A stretch of DNA of 64,000 bases from Beroe forskalii (lineage: Eukaryota; Ctenophora; Nuda; Beroida; Beroidae): contig WFMF01000190.1 of assembly GCA_011033025.1 (NCBI GenBank), positions 1 through 64,000 on the forward strand, in the 5' to 3' direction. Below, piece after piece: positions 24,234 to 37,441 of the stretch. Under the pieces are notes generated by a model. That model had not been told where the DNA came from. It did no database searches and saw only the letters and a program-made list of their open reading frames with translations. How positions within the stretch are numbered: position 1 is the first letter of the stretch; each line of letters opens with the position of its first letter. A program made the position numbers and the translations under genes.

Positions 24234-27200
24234 ATACGGACCAAATTTTACTCAAAACAGGAACAGAGTAGGAAGAATTGCACCTGTTGCCTCTATTTTC
24301 TGGTTCGAAATTTACCTCCCCAGTGCTCGATACTAAAATATTGCTGCGCTTTTCCTCAACGAAAGCGGCGAAAATTAGCTCACACGTGCCGAACCAAGTT
24401 GTTTCTAGTACATGATGATCCAAGTCTCTTCAATCTTGACCATTTCATTCATTTTCAAAATTGTTCCCTCAGAATCTCAATGCTCATTCGTTAACGTTTT
24501 AGTTTACAGTTGCTCTGATTTCACCATCAGTACTCACTTCGAAATCAATGAAAAGTGATCATGGGATTGATTTTTTTGCAATTGATTTTCGAACAGATGA
24601 AGTAAGGATAGCATATATTATGCAATATGCTTCTTTTCTAAGAGAGGATTTGAAGAACATTGCACCCTGCCCTACATTTTCTGTAAGAGCTGCATTAATT
24701 TGAGTTAGTGTTTTGGAGGAGCAGTGTGCCAAACAACGACAGACCGACGACCGAATTTGGTCGCGCGCAGCACCAGAACATGTTTAAGATTTAAATAACA
24801 GTGCGTGTAACGGTACAGCATACAACCCTGATTATAATCACCATCTCTGGTCATTGAAGACACAGGGGCCAACATTGCATAATAAAGGGTCTCTTAATTG
24901 AGAATTCATTATGCGTATACTATCATATTTGGTGTTTTGTTATTCAATCTCAGTTACTGTTAGCCTCCCTGACTGCGGGAAGGGGCTAAGACGGGGTTGA
25001 GACGGGTCTGCAGTACACAGTTGACTGTGGGAATTGCCACTGAACCATAAAAGTCAAAACCGGTCAAGAGAAATTCTAAGATAGACTTGGTCAGAGCGGT
25101 TATGAATCATCTCTGCAAAACCTTCCAATGTTCCAATCTTTTAATAGCCTTTTTGCGAAACAAATAAATGCGATTGGATTTGGGGAGGAAAAATTCACTT
25201 CATTCCGAGTAAATTAGTTTGCGCTATTGAAGTAACAATATGATCATTATTGATAGTATGCAACTGTTGATAGCTCTTGATCGTATCTGATAGATCTATT
25301 GACACCATGGGCATTGGGCAGAATACTATCAGGATACACCACGTAAGCATAACACCTACAGAATGCGGACTTAAGTGATTGATCAAGGTTACGCTAGGTG
25401 AGCACCAACCAACAATAGCACAGCCATAGCTCTTCTGATGTCGGACAATGGAAGCCATATTACTACACCTCATCATAACAAATAGCAATATCACCAATAA
25501 TATACGGCGGTAGGCTAAACCAATGTAACATCAAGCCAACTTCTTCCAGCGAATCTGAAGTTATTAATTATATCATTTAGGTCGCGATAATATATGCAAC
25601 CCGTAAGATTATATTATTAGGGTGCACGTTTTTAATTGAGCGTGCATGAAGAAAATGCCATTGAAATAAGCCTGGTGAAATATCCGAATATAAAAAGACG
25701 TCATTATCATTGTCATAAAGTAGTAAGTCGTGGACGTTGATCGGCAGTTCCATCAATAAGCGATGGAGCGCACAAAATAACTAATAAAACGTAAGAACTA
25801 ATCAGTAAGCTGATGATGATTGAAGGTGGTGCAGTGTGAGCGGCCGGCAGAGGCCAGGAGACGCAGTGTACATTTTAATCTTTTATTATAATCAACTGAC
25901 TGGACCGTGTGTCTGGTTATCTTCACAGGTCATGCGAGCAGCTAACAACGTTGTCACAGAATTTAGTGAATTACTCTCAAGAGTTGATAGCCTGGTAGAT
26001 TTTAAATCAGCCAAGTCTATAACCTAATTGTTATAACAAAGTATCACCTTCTCACTTTGAGACAGGAGCATGTAACCAGTAACGTGTAGCAACGTTGTCA
26101 CAGAATTTAACAAATGATTTGACAACGTTACTAGCTCGCATACAATACCACTCTGGACTTAAAATGAGGTAATGTGCTCGGCAGATTTAAAATGGCACAG
26201 GTTATTACTGAGTTAATTGAACTCACTCTTTACTTCTTTATACTTTAATAGCCCGCGACCCATTTCAAATCCACCAAGTTTATCACCTTATTGCATGTAC
26301 TAAATATCATCTCCTCCGTTTGAGAGACGTGCACGTAACGCCCGTGCTGTGTGAGGGCGTTGCACGCTGCAGGTTGTCAAATACGTGCAAAAATCATGAT
26401 AATGTACGGCGTATTGGCTCCTGGAGAAAATGCGCGTTTTTTTCAAAAGTACGTGACAAGAAATGGCAACAGGTCTAAATATGGGTTGTTAAATACGTGA
26501 AAAAGTACGCGCGCAGTGCGCTCCGAATAAAAGTTTGATATACTTATAGTTATCATTTAGAGTGATAAAGTGAGGTATCATTGAAAAGTAACATTGAGAA
26601 GTATTATTGTCAGAGTTACGTTTAACATCGGACCTAGGGAACCGAGGAACCGAGGAATTTGTTTGAGGATGCGAGGGCATTATCAGACATCATAACGTCC
26701 GGAGAGTATTGTAAAGTACGTCTGTGACAGACATTCTGCTAATCACGGAGCTGTTGTTGAAATGTTCAGACAGAAACATCCAGACTCGGCGAGTTGACAA
26801 ATAGTTAGATCATTCTTTCTCGACAATTAGCATAATTGCGAACGATTGAACTATCAGCTTGAATGAGTGATTTAGTTGTTTATAAAGTTAGAATCAGACA
26901 ATTTAAGGTCTCCTTGCTTACGAGCATAAGGCACGTTTCAGCCCTTCACAGAAAATTAGCTGGTATAACTATGTCGCCACGACTAATTTACGACAATATA
27001 GTTAAGACTTTATGGTTTCTTGAGCAGTCGAGTTTACTGGGATGTGCTAAGAATGATACCGAACATTGGAAATTGCATATTATCTATCAGGCAGAACCAT
27101 TACAGTCAACCAGAACAGTTCTGCCGATGAACTGATTGTTAACTGATAAACAATACTAGATGCTAGACACTGGCAGGCCCACGTAGCGAGTATTTGAGCT

Positions 27201-30200
27201 GCTGATCTCGTAGCCCGCGTACTGCACGATAAATCAGTTAATATATTTTCAAAGGACGTACACTTGCATCGAGCTTTGAATAAAACTATATATATATCAC
27301 AGCTGAAACCATGTTGGGGTATATAGTCCCTGCACCCACGCACAACCTCCACAATAAACTGACATCATTATAACAGCTCAAAGTGGAGCAATCACTGACG
27401 TGTCCACGCGTAGTGTGCCCGCAGTATTTACAGCTCGGACAGTGCACGTGAACAGTACTTGAAATGAACTGAACGTTAATGAGTATTGCGTAACGTACGC
27501 GAGTCCCCCCGTAGTTTGAGCTCAAGTTAAAGGATCAGCACCGCCTCTCACATAGTACTTGCACTGTATACTTTTCTATATTGGACAATATGGATTGCAA
27601 TATCCAGCGGACAACTTACACAGTGCTACAGTGCACACACGGGCAACACATATATTCGTGCTATCGAACTTCGAGATTTTATACATTTTGGTAGAAAGTG
27701 GGAAGGGCTTGTCGAACTTTTAGTTTTGAAGTCAATTTGAGCTTAAAATTTTTCGTCAACATCTAGAAAGGTCGAACAATCGCGAACGCAGGACCATACT
27801 GTGGCCGTGAAGATTTTAACGCGCGCACGTGCACGTGCAAAACATCTCTGCTGAACTGATTGTTTGGCGTTTAAATTTAGTCGGAAAAGAGTTACTGACG
27901 ATTACTCTCGTCGGTCAGCGTCCTAATGAGGTCTGATAAATATAACAGGTTAAATTTATCAGTAAAGAACACCTAATCTAATAGCGACTCTTTTTCGAGG
28001 ATCCAATCCGTGAAATCAGCAGATTAAAAAAAGAAAGGGGTAGCATCAATTTTAATGCTCAAATTTTAGTAATCCGGTAGGATTATGAAGTATTGAAATA
28101 GATCGCTTAAATTTGAAAGGAAATAGTTGGAGAGCAAACATTGCGCAACCTTCTGCCTTATAAGCATATTAAATCGAATGAAATTCAAATACTTAAATAG
28201 CCTTAAATCTTTGAATTTCTCTGCAGTAGCAGCATAAAAAGTTGAAATTGGCATTATGAGAACCTAAGCTTTCAAGAATTGAATCCTTCAAAAGTTCCTC
28301 AACCATGTTACTTGTGAGCGAAGACAAAATAAATCACGTTTCGTCGGGAAAGCTTGACTTAGTTAGAAATTTAATGAGACCCGTTATTTTCGCTTATATT
28401 TTCGAACATCGATCATCAACATATAACGCTAATGAGAGGAAATAAACAAAACAGTCAATAAAAACAAACCAATGAAAGGACACGTTAACACGGTTCGTTA
28501 TTAATTTTCTGAAAGATGGTCTCAGAGAACCCCTAACTAAGTAACTACAGTCATTAAAGTAATGAGCAGCGGCCACCTTGCACTGCTCCTCCTACTAATT
28601 ACGTTATTTATTTGCCCATTATAAACGAATCCTCCTTTCCTGAGGAGAGCAGTTTACTATTATCGGTGACATATTAGCAAATACCCGGATCGTGTCTCGG
28701 AAATTTTCTTGCGCAAAAGGTAATGGCAGATTGACCAATGACGAATCTGCACACAAGCTGACGGTCAATGCATCTGCAGGAAGATTTTAGAACTTGTGGT
28801 AGGTGGACTATAATAGTACGCCCTAATACTCTTATACACCGTCGATAGTGGTCTCTCAGAAAATGGTATAACGGCAATTCTTTTGCGTAAAGCTTTCAGT
28901 GCTCTTAGAGATCCAATCAATTCATTGTCTAGTGTCCATTTGTCTACTGTCCTTCAGTATTTGATGGGAGGATATGTTAAACATTACAGCACAGACACAG
29001 AGTGGGCTAACGGAATGTAGAGCAGGAACTGTAGAATTTATCATTTATGGGAATCAGCTAAATTCTTAGAATCATGGTGCGTGAATAAGTCTGCTCATTG
29101 ATTTATCATTAAATGGTAACTTGGTTCAACAGATCATTTGACAGACTAACCAATCAGTGCCATTTATAGGTGATTAATGATAATCAATATCCAATGGCTA
29201 TTAAGGGGAGTCCAAGGTCGTTTTTCGGGTTTTTGTTGTTTCTGATAGAGGAGAACACCAGCTACCAGTTGGTTTTCACCCATGAAAAAATATTGTTCCT
29301 AGCCGAAGTTATGAATTTTTCCAATCGCGATTTCGCCTGTAATAACAGTGCGCGCGCAAACTTCTAACACGATTTGCCGAAAATCATCATTCAAATCTAT
29401 CTTCTCCTACAGATTTTGAGCAAAAACCCTTGAAACTTGGTAATTATGTTCTAGGGCATAAAAAACTTTTGATTGGTCAGATTTTTGATTTTTGATTTTT
29501 GATTTAGGCCTTAGAAGTGAAAATATGGGCTTTTGAAAGTTGAAAATCGTCATTTTGACCATATTCTGGACCGGAGAAAACTTTGAAAATTCATATTTTA
29601 ATATTAATATCTATTAATAGTACTTGTAGGTGTGCAATGAGTTTTAATGTAGCGTAGAATGAACAGGTTACAACAAACCGTTTTGATACCAGACAAGATT
29701 TTGTAGGGTGAGAATTGACAACTGCATAAACGGGAGTTGACATGTTCGACGAAGCTGTTTATACCTTTAAATTAAGATAAGTAAGCGACTTTCATCGCAT
29801 AAGGACCATCAATCACCATAATTTGATTTTGGATGTGCAAGATAACGACGCTTTAAGAAGAAACTTGTTCCAATTCACCACGCACAATGTCAGAAAGTGG
29901 TGAATGAAAATCAAACATAAACGCCGTGAGTGTACTAAGTGCAAATCCACGAACGCTAGTGTCAATTGTTTTTGTGCGTGGTACATGATATATCGATGGC
30001 TACCGCCTACCTCCAAATAATGGGGCGCGTTGTAATGATATTTACCACGGCCGTGGGATTGATTTTTCAGACTTAACAAACTTCATATTACAATCAAATT
30101 TGAGACCTGAAGATTTCGTAGGATTGATTTTCAGTAAGAACTCCATAGTTCATCCTGTACCAATGTAACCGAATCAAAAGATATTTAATTAATTTATTAA

Positions 30201-31847
30201 CCACTCTTATCATTGCGTTTTCGGTTCTCATTCAACGACCCGACCCGTGAAATCGGATTATATAATTATCATAATTTACTAACTTATATATGTACATTTT
30301 AATAATATTTCCGAAGAGCGGCCAGAACATTGAACAATAGTTTGTCCATTTTATCAATAATTAACATGTATAGTAATTACTTAATTAACATTAGCTGTTA
30401 GCATTGAGCATGTTCCAACGCCTCATGAATCCTCTTTCGTGCATGTCGTAATTTTAGAGTTGGTATTATAATAAAATTAAACCATTAAACCGTTTGGACA
30501 AAGTATTTAGTTTCGTGTTGGACGTTCAATGCTGTTGACTATAATGGTCACGTTGCTGAACAAAATTTTATAGTGGTTTGGGGCTTTTATGGAGTGATAA
30601 TTGGATATTTCGTACCTATAATGATTGCATCGGGTAACGTGTTACTACTACTTTTAGCACGTTACCAAAATGACAAACCATAAAAAGCATAAAATTAAGA
30701 AAGTGCAGACAAATCAAATATATGATAGCATGATGGCCAGCAATCGTAGAATAACTAGCAGAATATCAAGATGTTATTCTTGGAAATGAAGCAATGGTTC
30801 TTTTATGGCTTAATGGTAGATAAAAAAGTTAGCCAAAGGGCAGGGAGTAAATTTATCGATGAGAAAATGAGAGGAGAGAGGGGAAGGGAGGTCAATTTTC
30901 GTTAAAATCAGAACATCAGTAAGTGCAGACATGGTGGTTATGATATTGGAAATGTTGATAAAATTAAAAAAGACAAAAACAAATAGCAATTCAAATATAA
31001 TACCTACATTAAAACTGTTATCTTATCAACTGTCAGCTTCTGTTTAACATGAATTAAAGCACTAACTCAAAGATTAAACTCACAGGATGAAGTTGCGACT
31101 TGCGTCTGACTTAGGTACATAGATAGCTAGGGCACGCTGTGACTTCTAAAGCATCCACTGATTTAGTGAATAAAATAACGTTATCATTAGGACATAGAAA
31201 CAGGCAAGTAATTGGACTAGAAAGTAGAAGACGTCTTGAACGAATGGCTTGTGTTGAATTGAATGTTATTGACTATAATTGTGAAGCCATTGATTAGAGG
31301 ATTAGGCCATAGCCATCACCTCAACTCATAAAATTGTGTAGCGACTTGAGTATTGTCTATTGAAAGCTGCCAGAGGCTAGCTCTCAGCTGGTAGAAAAGG
31401 CTTTTTTCTTATAGGATTATTCAGCAAGTATTCTCAATAATGATTTAGATAGGAACAACAACTTGGAAAATTCAAATTTCCATTGGGTGGCAGGCGCAGC
31501 ATATTATGTCACGTTAAGTAAATTAATCTTTCAATTACCCACTTACCCAACTTCAGGAAACGCAAATCACAATTGAAGAGAAATTTATGGCGGTGAAACT
31601 GGCAATGATGACGTTTTCAAGACGATGTAGACGATAATATATACTCAATCGATCGATCACGCATCACTTATGCGCGCATTCGTAGAACAGACGCGCGCCG
31701 CGCGCGCCCTGAATGTCACAGTAGATCTGAAAAAAGATCCTTACTCCTATCTTACGTTTTATATCAGCTAGTAGTTTAGTAACTTTACGTAAGGCGCGAA
31801 TTTCCCGCCAAACTGATAATACATCTATAATAAGTCTTGTCAATTCG
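24234..31847. other. Long gene-poor interval
   Basis: About 7.6 kb of AT-rich sequence without an exon I can defend. A partial repeat of the word aacgttgtcacagaattta occurs near 25948 and 26090. Open frames of 60-100 codons on both strands look random in composition. The promoter or terminal exons of the 31.8-32.5 kb gene could lie at the right side. Confidence 0.4.
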
Positions 31848-32536
31848 TTACTTGGAAGCGTTACCACAGTAGTTCTTGAAGAGTCTCCTAGAGTTGTATT
31901 CAACGGATCGCTTGCATTCCTCCAAACTACGCGGGGAGGGCGTCGTTCTGGGCGTCTGAAATGAGTCAAACTTGAAAATGTCAACTGAGCAGTATAGCAG
32001 TATTTTTAACCAGTTCCTGGCCTTTTAAGCTCCTAAGTCCTGGCCTATGTAATTGTAATTATTTCAGATATCAATAACCTAATCAGAAGTAATTATCAAG
32101 AGGGTGAGGGGCAGATTGCTGGAGGTTTACTGTCAGATTACTGAGAGGTCAATGTTATGTTATTGAGGGGGCAGGGGCCAAAATCACTGTATCCACATTC
32201 AACTTTTCAATGAAAAACAATCATAAATAGCTAATAGGTAAAACCAAAACAATCTAACTTCCCACGGCTCCCCCATACCTGGACTATGGCAGGAAGGAGA
32301 GTTACCTTACCTGGAATATGGCAGGAGGGGGAGTTATCTTGCTGCCCAAGACCTGAGCGAATGTGTTGTTGTAGAGGGGTTTACCAGGGGACTCCAGCGT
32401 CTTCCTACCGGGGGAGGGACGGGGTCTGGAGGCTGTCTCGGGGGTTTCCAGGAAGGGGAGCGGGGCGCCATCCCGGGGGGAGGGACCCCCGTGGGATCTG
32501 TGGGAGGATCCAGGGGGTCTGTTTTCTTTGGCTTGA
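31848..32536 (-). CDS. Unrecognised gene, two exons (partial), proline-rich
   Basis: Upstream exon 32536-32311 (acceptor cctgcag, donor TTCCAG|gtaagg) and terminal exon 31955-31848 ending in TAA. The junction reads TPPPAIFQ|TPRTTPSPRS, and the tail LEECKRSVEYNSRRLF is charged and compositionally normal. The upstream exon starts VKPKKTDPLDPPTDPTG. One missing C in the run near 32480 is needed to carry its frame into KPLYNNTFAQVLGSKITPPP. With that base restored the phases of both exons fit (2 + 75 codons, phase 0). Further 5' exons are not identified. I do not recognise the family. Confidence 0.45.
32279..32340 (-). repeat. Duplicated 5' splice site of the 32.3 kb exon
   Basis: On the minus strand the exon end ctcctgccatattccag|gtaagg is repeated about 32 bases later as cttcctgccatagtccag|gtatgg. 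Using the second donor would read through GTA AGG TAA, a stop, so only the first preserves the frame. Confidence 0.7.
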
Positions 32537-32599
32537 CTGCAGGAAAAAGACGGTCATTGATTGTTCTGTAGTTGAATCTAAACACTTAGAAAATGAAGA

Positions 32600-35500
32600 T
32601 TAGAAATGCTCCTGTTTTCCAAATGCGAAAATTAAACATTATTAAGTTATTACATTCTTTGCTACTTTATTGTCATAACATCAATTAAGTAATCACAAGT
32701 CTCCGAGATGTCTGCAGATGGATTGTTTCAGGCCACCCACTTCATATAGTTTTGTGATATATTTCAACTCACTGCCAGTTGTACAATTGACTAATTGACT
32801 TAAGTACTGAACTCACAAAACAGTGTCAAATTGTCGTGCACAGCTGCGTGTCAAATAAAATTGTAGCTTCTCAGTTTCATGACTCGGTATCACATAATAT
32901 TTCCATCTCACAACAATTGATTGCTTTTGTTATTTTGTATTTTTTGTCAAAACATGCGTTCTCTTGTCAAGTAAATTACCAACTGACAAGAAATGCTAAA
33001 TTCATTGCCTTATTGGCCCTTTTTAACCGACCCTTAGGGATAAAAACGACTTTGTAATTTTAGGGCCTTTTGATAGTTTGATCATTCATCATTAAAATCA
33101 ATCTTCTGGTACTCGCTTGAAAAACTTTGGTTCAAGGGGTGAGTTAAAATACCAAATGGTTCAAAAATGTCTCACTTTTTGTCCAACTAGGGCTTGGTTA
33201 AAAACTTCAGGACCAATCGGTGATCCAATAATATTTACTGCCCTGTGCTCATCTTTTAAACTTTCTTTGCAAATAAATGAAGACCAAGCAATAGTGGCCA
33301 AACACCTCATATTGGTGAAATACTAAGGAAAGAATTAAGAAGCCCGTACTCCATCTTACACAGTACTATACCAGTACACACCATCTCTTGCCCACAATAA
33401 TTGTGAAGTGTAACACACAAAGTCACTTCACACAGTTTAAACAGCAAACTCAAACAATAAATTCAGTTCATTCTTTAAAACGATTGTGGGAGAATCGGCG
33501 AGAAAAGTATTATATCTGGTTTGTTCACTAGAACAAAGACTCTCGAGTCTTGCTTTCTCGTACTTTTAATATTCCGATCTATAATAACTGGTGGTAGTAT
33601 TCTCTGATAATTTAGTGAATGTTTACTTTGATAATGATACTATATATTATGTGAATCGTGTGTTTATCTATCGAAAACATGATAGTTTCACTTTGAAGTA
33701 AGTTTTAACTAACCACTATTCATAATATGATCATAGAGCTTGATGATATCAAACATCTCATGGCTATATCATAGTAACCGATATATTTGTAAACTTATTT
33801 AGGAGCTCGGGAATGCAACAAAATGATGAAGTCATAGAACATGATTCAGCTGTCTCACTTTTAATCTATCATTTAGGCGAATTTAAGAGTTTTTGTAGAA
33901 ACAGAACTATGATTCATAACATTCAACAGTGTGTTATAACTTTATAACAGCTCGCGGAATTAAACGTTTAAAAGTTTTTTATAAACAAAATTTTTACTTT
34001 AAAAACTTATACTAAGAAGACGTATGTTTCCACCATGAATTGCAAGAGTTCGAATGCTTGTTGCAAGCCAAGGAATCCTGCCACTGCACTGTGCAAACTC
34101 CTTTTTAAGTTTATACATGTAACATACTTTAATAACTCACCTAAGTACTAATATAAATTCACCTCGTCATCGTATGTTACTATATCATATCTATTGGATG
34201 ATGTATTATTATTAAATATCGATGTAACTCTATAATGCGCGCTTGACAACGGTTGTTTGCAAAATTTGCATGCTTATTGTACAGTAATTATTGTGTGTCT
34301 CTCGGTGTTTCGTCAAGCTTACGAAACTTGTTATAGATTTCAATATATATGCTAAATCCTGCGATCTTAAGCAGTTGCAAGTCTGAGTTTCTGTCGTTGT
34401 CGTCGTCAGTAAAAAATGAGTACATTACAATCCTAACAAATATTATTTTTTAACGGAGTTACTAAAGCATCTTGGATTATATTCATTTTAATTAAATAGC
34501 TTGACTCGATACGTTGCTTTTTTCAAAATATATGCGTTTTTCCGTAAACACAGCACAGATAGGCGTGCACGATATGTCTGCAAAATATCCGATTTATGTC
34601 TGTAGCATAATATCCGGTCGGCATAACTATACTTGCACTGAACAAGAGAGCTACTATTTTAGCACTTCAGAAATCAAATCTGTGCTCTCAATCTGAATTC
34701 TTCGCGGACTTGGAAACCGACGAAGACTTTGAAACTTTCGGAATCAATCAGCGACACAAGTCCAAATTCTAAAATGACAGAGACCAGACAGTAGTCGCTT
34801 TTAAATGCCATCCATCCAACTACCCTCAGACCTTAACCATCTTAAAACCTGTTATCGTAATATTCACTTCCTACCGAAATAGTTCTGTCGAACTCCGTCA
34901 AGTCGATCCCACTCAAAATCTCATACTTAAAAGTTTGTAATTTCTAGGACAATTCTGATTTCTGCGAGGATTACCTTGACTTTCGGCTGAACTTTAAATA
35001 TAAACAGTTAAATTATTGAACGACCACTTCAGTATAAGGAGCTTAGATTAAACTATTAAAGTATTAACTGATGACCAACGCTCAAAGTGATTCATAACTT
35101 GAATTCGAGGTAGCTATTTATCTTGCATTATTCTCCTCCCATGAAAGTTGCATAATGAACTCAGCGCGCCTTGTTCATTATCCAATTTATAAAGTCTCGG
35201 CTTCTCCTCTCGATCACGTAAATTGTTGTATATACGGTCACCACTTTGCCATGTAACACTTTAGTTTAGAGTCACCACTTTCGACATAGAACCGATAATA
35301 ATTAATGTCCATCTTGTCCTATATAATGTTTATGTGGGGGCCCTTTATAGGTGATGGTTAAGCTGTTCAAGTGTTTAACGGTGAATCGTTTCAATGACGC
35401 TGATCTAAGGTCTTGACATAGATAGGGCAATCTCCGCTGGGCTCGAAACTCAACACTTCCACTTCAACCGTGGTATGAGACCGACATCTTAAATACTACC

Positions 35501-35700
35501 TGCATTTTATTATGTGACAAATGGCGGATTTTAAGTTTAATGGCTACTCTACCGCAAGCCGCCACAAGAAGTTTGGTTGATGTTTCAAAATTAACTCGTA
35601 ATGCCAAATGCACAGTTCAAAGACAACAATTTGCTCACTGAAATTTTCAGATTTATACCGAGCAAATTTATATTCAGCAAGTTTTGATCAAATGAATAGG
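32600..35700. other. Intergenic, no gene recognised
   Basis: AT-rich sequence lacking recognisable exons. Upstream exons of the 32 kb minus-strand gene may be hidden here, but none is supportable. Confidence 0.4.
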
Positions 35701-35724
35701 CCCAATTCAGTTTCAACTCACAAC

Positions 35725-35912
35725 ACCCATCCCTCAACATTCAATCTAACTCTAAACACCCCTCCCCTAACATTCAGTCTAACTCTAAACACCCCTCTGC
35801 CTAAAATTCAATCTAACTCTAAAAACCCCTCCCCTAACATTCAATCTAACTCTAAACACCCCTCTCCTTAACATTCAGTCTAACTCTAAACACCCCTCCC
35901 TATTCCCTAACA
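35725..35912 (+). repeat. Minisatellite upstream of the kinase-like gene
   Basis: About six units of roughly 33 bases, cattcaatctaactctaaa followed by cacccctcccctaa, ending about 20 bases before the kinase-like ATG at 35933. Confidence 0.85.
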
Positions 35913-35932
35913 TCCCTCCTTCTTTTTTGAGC

Positions 35933-37100
35933 ATGGACTCGTGTAGTTTAGCGGACTCAATAGACCTAGAGACACGGGCGGTAACAGCAGAGTGCCAACT
36001 TCCCCACCTCATCAAGAACGAAACAGTCGTTGACTTCAGAGACCAGGCCTTCCAATGGGTCAAGAAGTACCTCGGAGGGCCCTGGGCCCGGGCCGAAATG
36101 AAGCACTTCCGTTGTAAGGGAATGAGGGGGATCTGACCAACTACTTGTACACGTGTAAGTTGGTACTCTGGGACGGAGAAAACGACGGATTGAAAGTCCT
36201 TGAAGACAGAGAAGGACTACCCGACCAAGGTTACGCTAAAAGTGTACGGAGAGATAGACACGTACGTGGGTTTCAACAAAGTGGAGATGATGACGCTCAA
36301 CGTGATCCTCGCGGAACGGCACTACGTTCCCAAAATCCACGCTATTTTCCCGGACGGACGCTTTGAGGAGTACGAGAAATCCCGGCAACTGCGGGCAGGG
36401 GAGCTTAGGAAAACGGAAGCGACGAATCACCTGGCGGACTACCTGGCGGAATACCACAAGATGGTGATGCCATTTGGGAAGACAGCAGGACGGTTAGAAG
36501 AGACTCTGGAGCACTACCATGCCATGGCCCTGTCAGTACAGTTCGAAGAGGAGGGCAAAGCTAAGATCCTGAAGAAGATAGTCCGGTACAATATCTACGA
36601 GGAGCTGGAAACCCTGAAGGAGATCTGCTTCCCCTGCCACGATCTCGTGGTGTTTTGTCACAATAACTTGGGGGAGGGAAACTTGCTGCTGACAGGCAGC
36701 AAGGACGACCGACGCATGCAGGTCGTAGGGTGCGATATGAGTTCCTACAACTACCGGTCCTACGATTTCGGGAGTTTCTTCGCGTCCATGGAGTTTGACT
36801 TTCGGAAGCCCCTCCTACCCCTACTTCACGCGAGACAGGTCAAACATCCCGACGGAGGACAAGAGAAGGGAGATGATCACACGGTATGTCCGGCGACTGG
36901 ACCTCCCGGTGGCCCAGCAGAAGGTCACGGAGGAAAAGCTCATGGAGTACTCCCAGAAGTTCATCTTGGCAGCCCACTTCCTGAGGGGCTGCTGGGGCAT
37001 TGTCCAGGCTCACGTCTCAGAGCTGGAATTCGGGTATTTGCAATACGCTCTAGCGTGCTTCCAGGCGTACTTTGAGCATAAGATCCTCAATGACTTGTAG
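35933..37100 (+). CDS. Choline/ethanolamine kinase-like, single exon; three frame breaks as sequenced
   Basis: After single-base corrections near 36117 (missing G), 36195 (extra base) and 36797 (extra T) the frame runs 389 codons, the usual size of choline/ethanolamine kinases, which phosphorylate choline or ethanolamine in phospholipid synthesis. Family landmarks are KVTLKVYGEID, ILAERHYVPKIHAIFPDGR, VVFCHNNLGEGNLLL (Brenner-type motif), SSYNYRSYDFGSFF and LAAHFLRGCWGIVQAHVSE near the C-terminus. The catalytic Asp of HND is Asn here, and the Mg-binding Asp of the IDFEY motif aligns with Gly in VVGCDMSS. Both are read directly from intact frame, so the protein would be catalytically dead. No intron is seen, unlike the neighbouring genes, which fits a retrocopy. 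It may be a pseudokinase or a pseudogene. All three breaks are in or beside short homopolymers, so some may be sequencing errors. Confidence 0.75.
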
Positions 37101-37441
37101 ACGTGCACCATTCATCGATCAGAAACGTTAAGATGTATGCTATAGTTGAGCTCGAGCACACATACCAGAGCGGAGCGTTTTAATCAGACTTTTATTAACT
37201 TGGCGATGAAGATAAATTCAAGTGTCGTGTTGGTATGCAGATGTTTGGGGAAAGTAGGATGATGTGCATAACATCCATAACATTATGCAAATTTAACATC
37301 CTGCATTCATTAAATTTACTCGTCTCACAACAATAACAACATTGTGATGATGATGTTGTTAGAAATATGGTTGGAATGGAAATATGAATTTTCGATATTG
37401 CCAAGTAGCTGTATATAGAAGTTATGATTTAAATTTGAATC

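Noticed and set aside
32286..32603. 105-codon plus-strand frame rich in Gly/Arg
   Set aside because: Antisense to the exon at 32311-32536, which has proper acceptor and donor and continues into a second exon.
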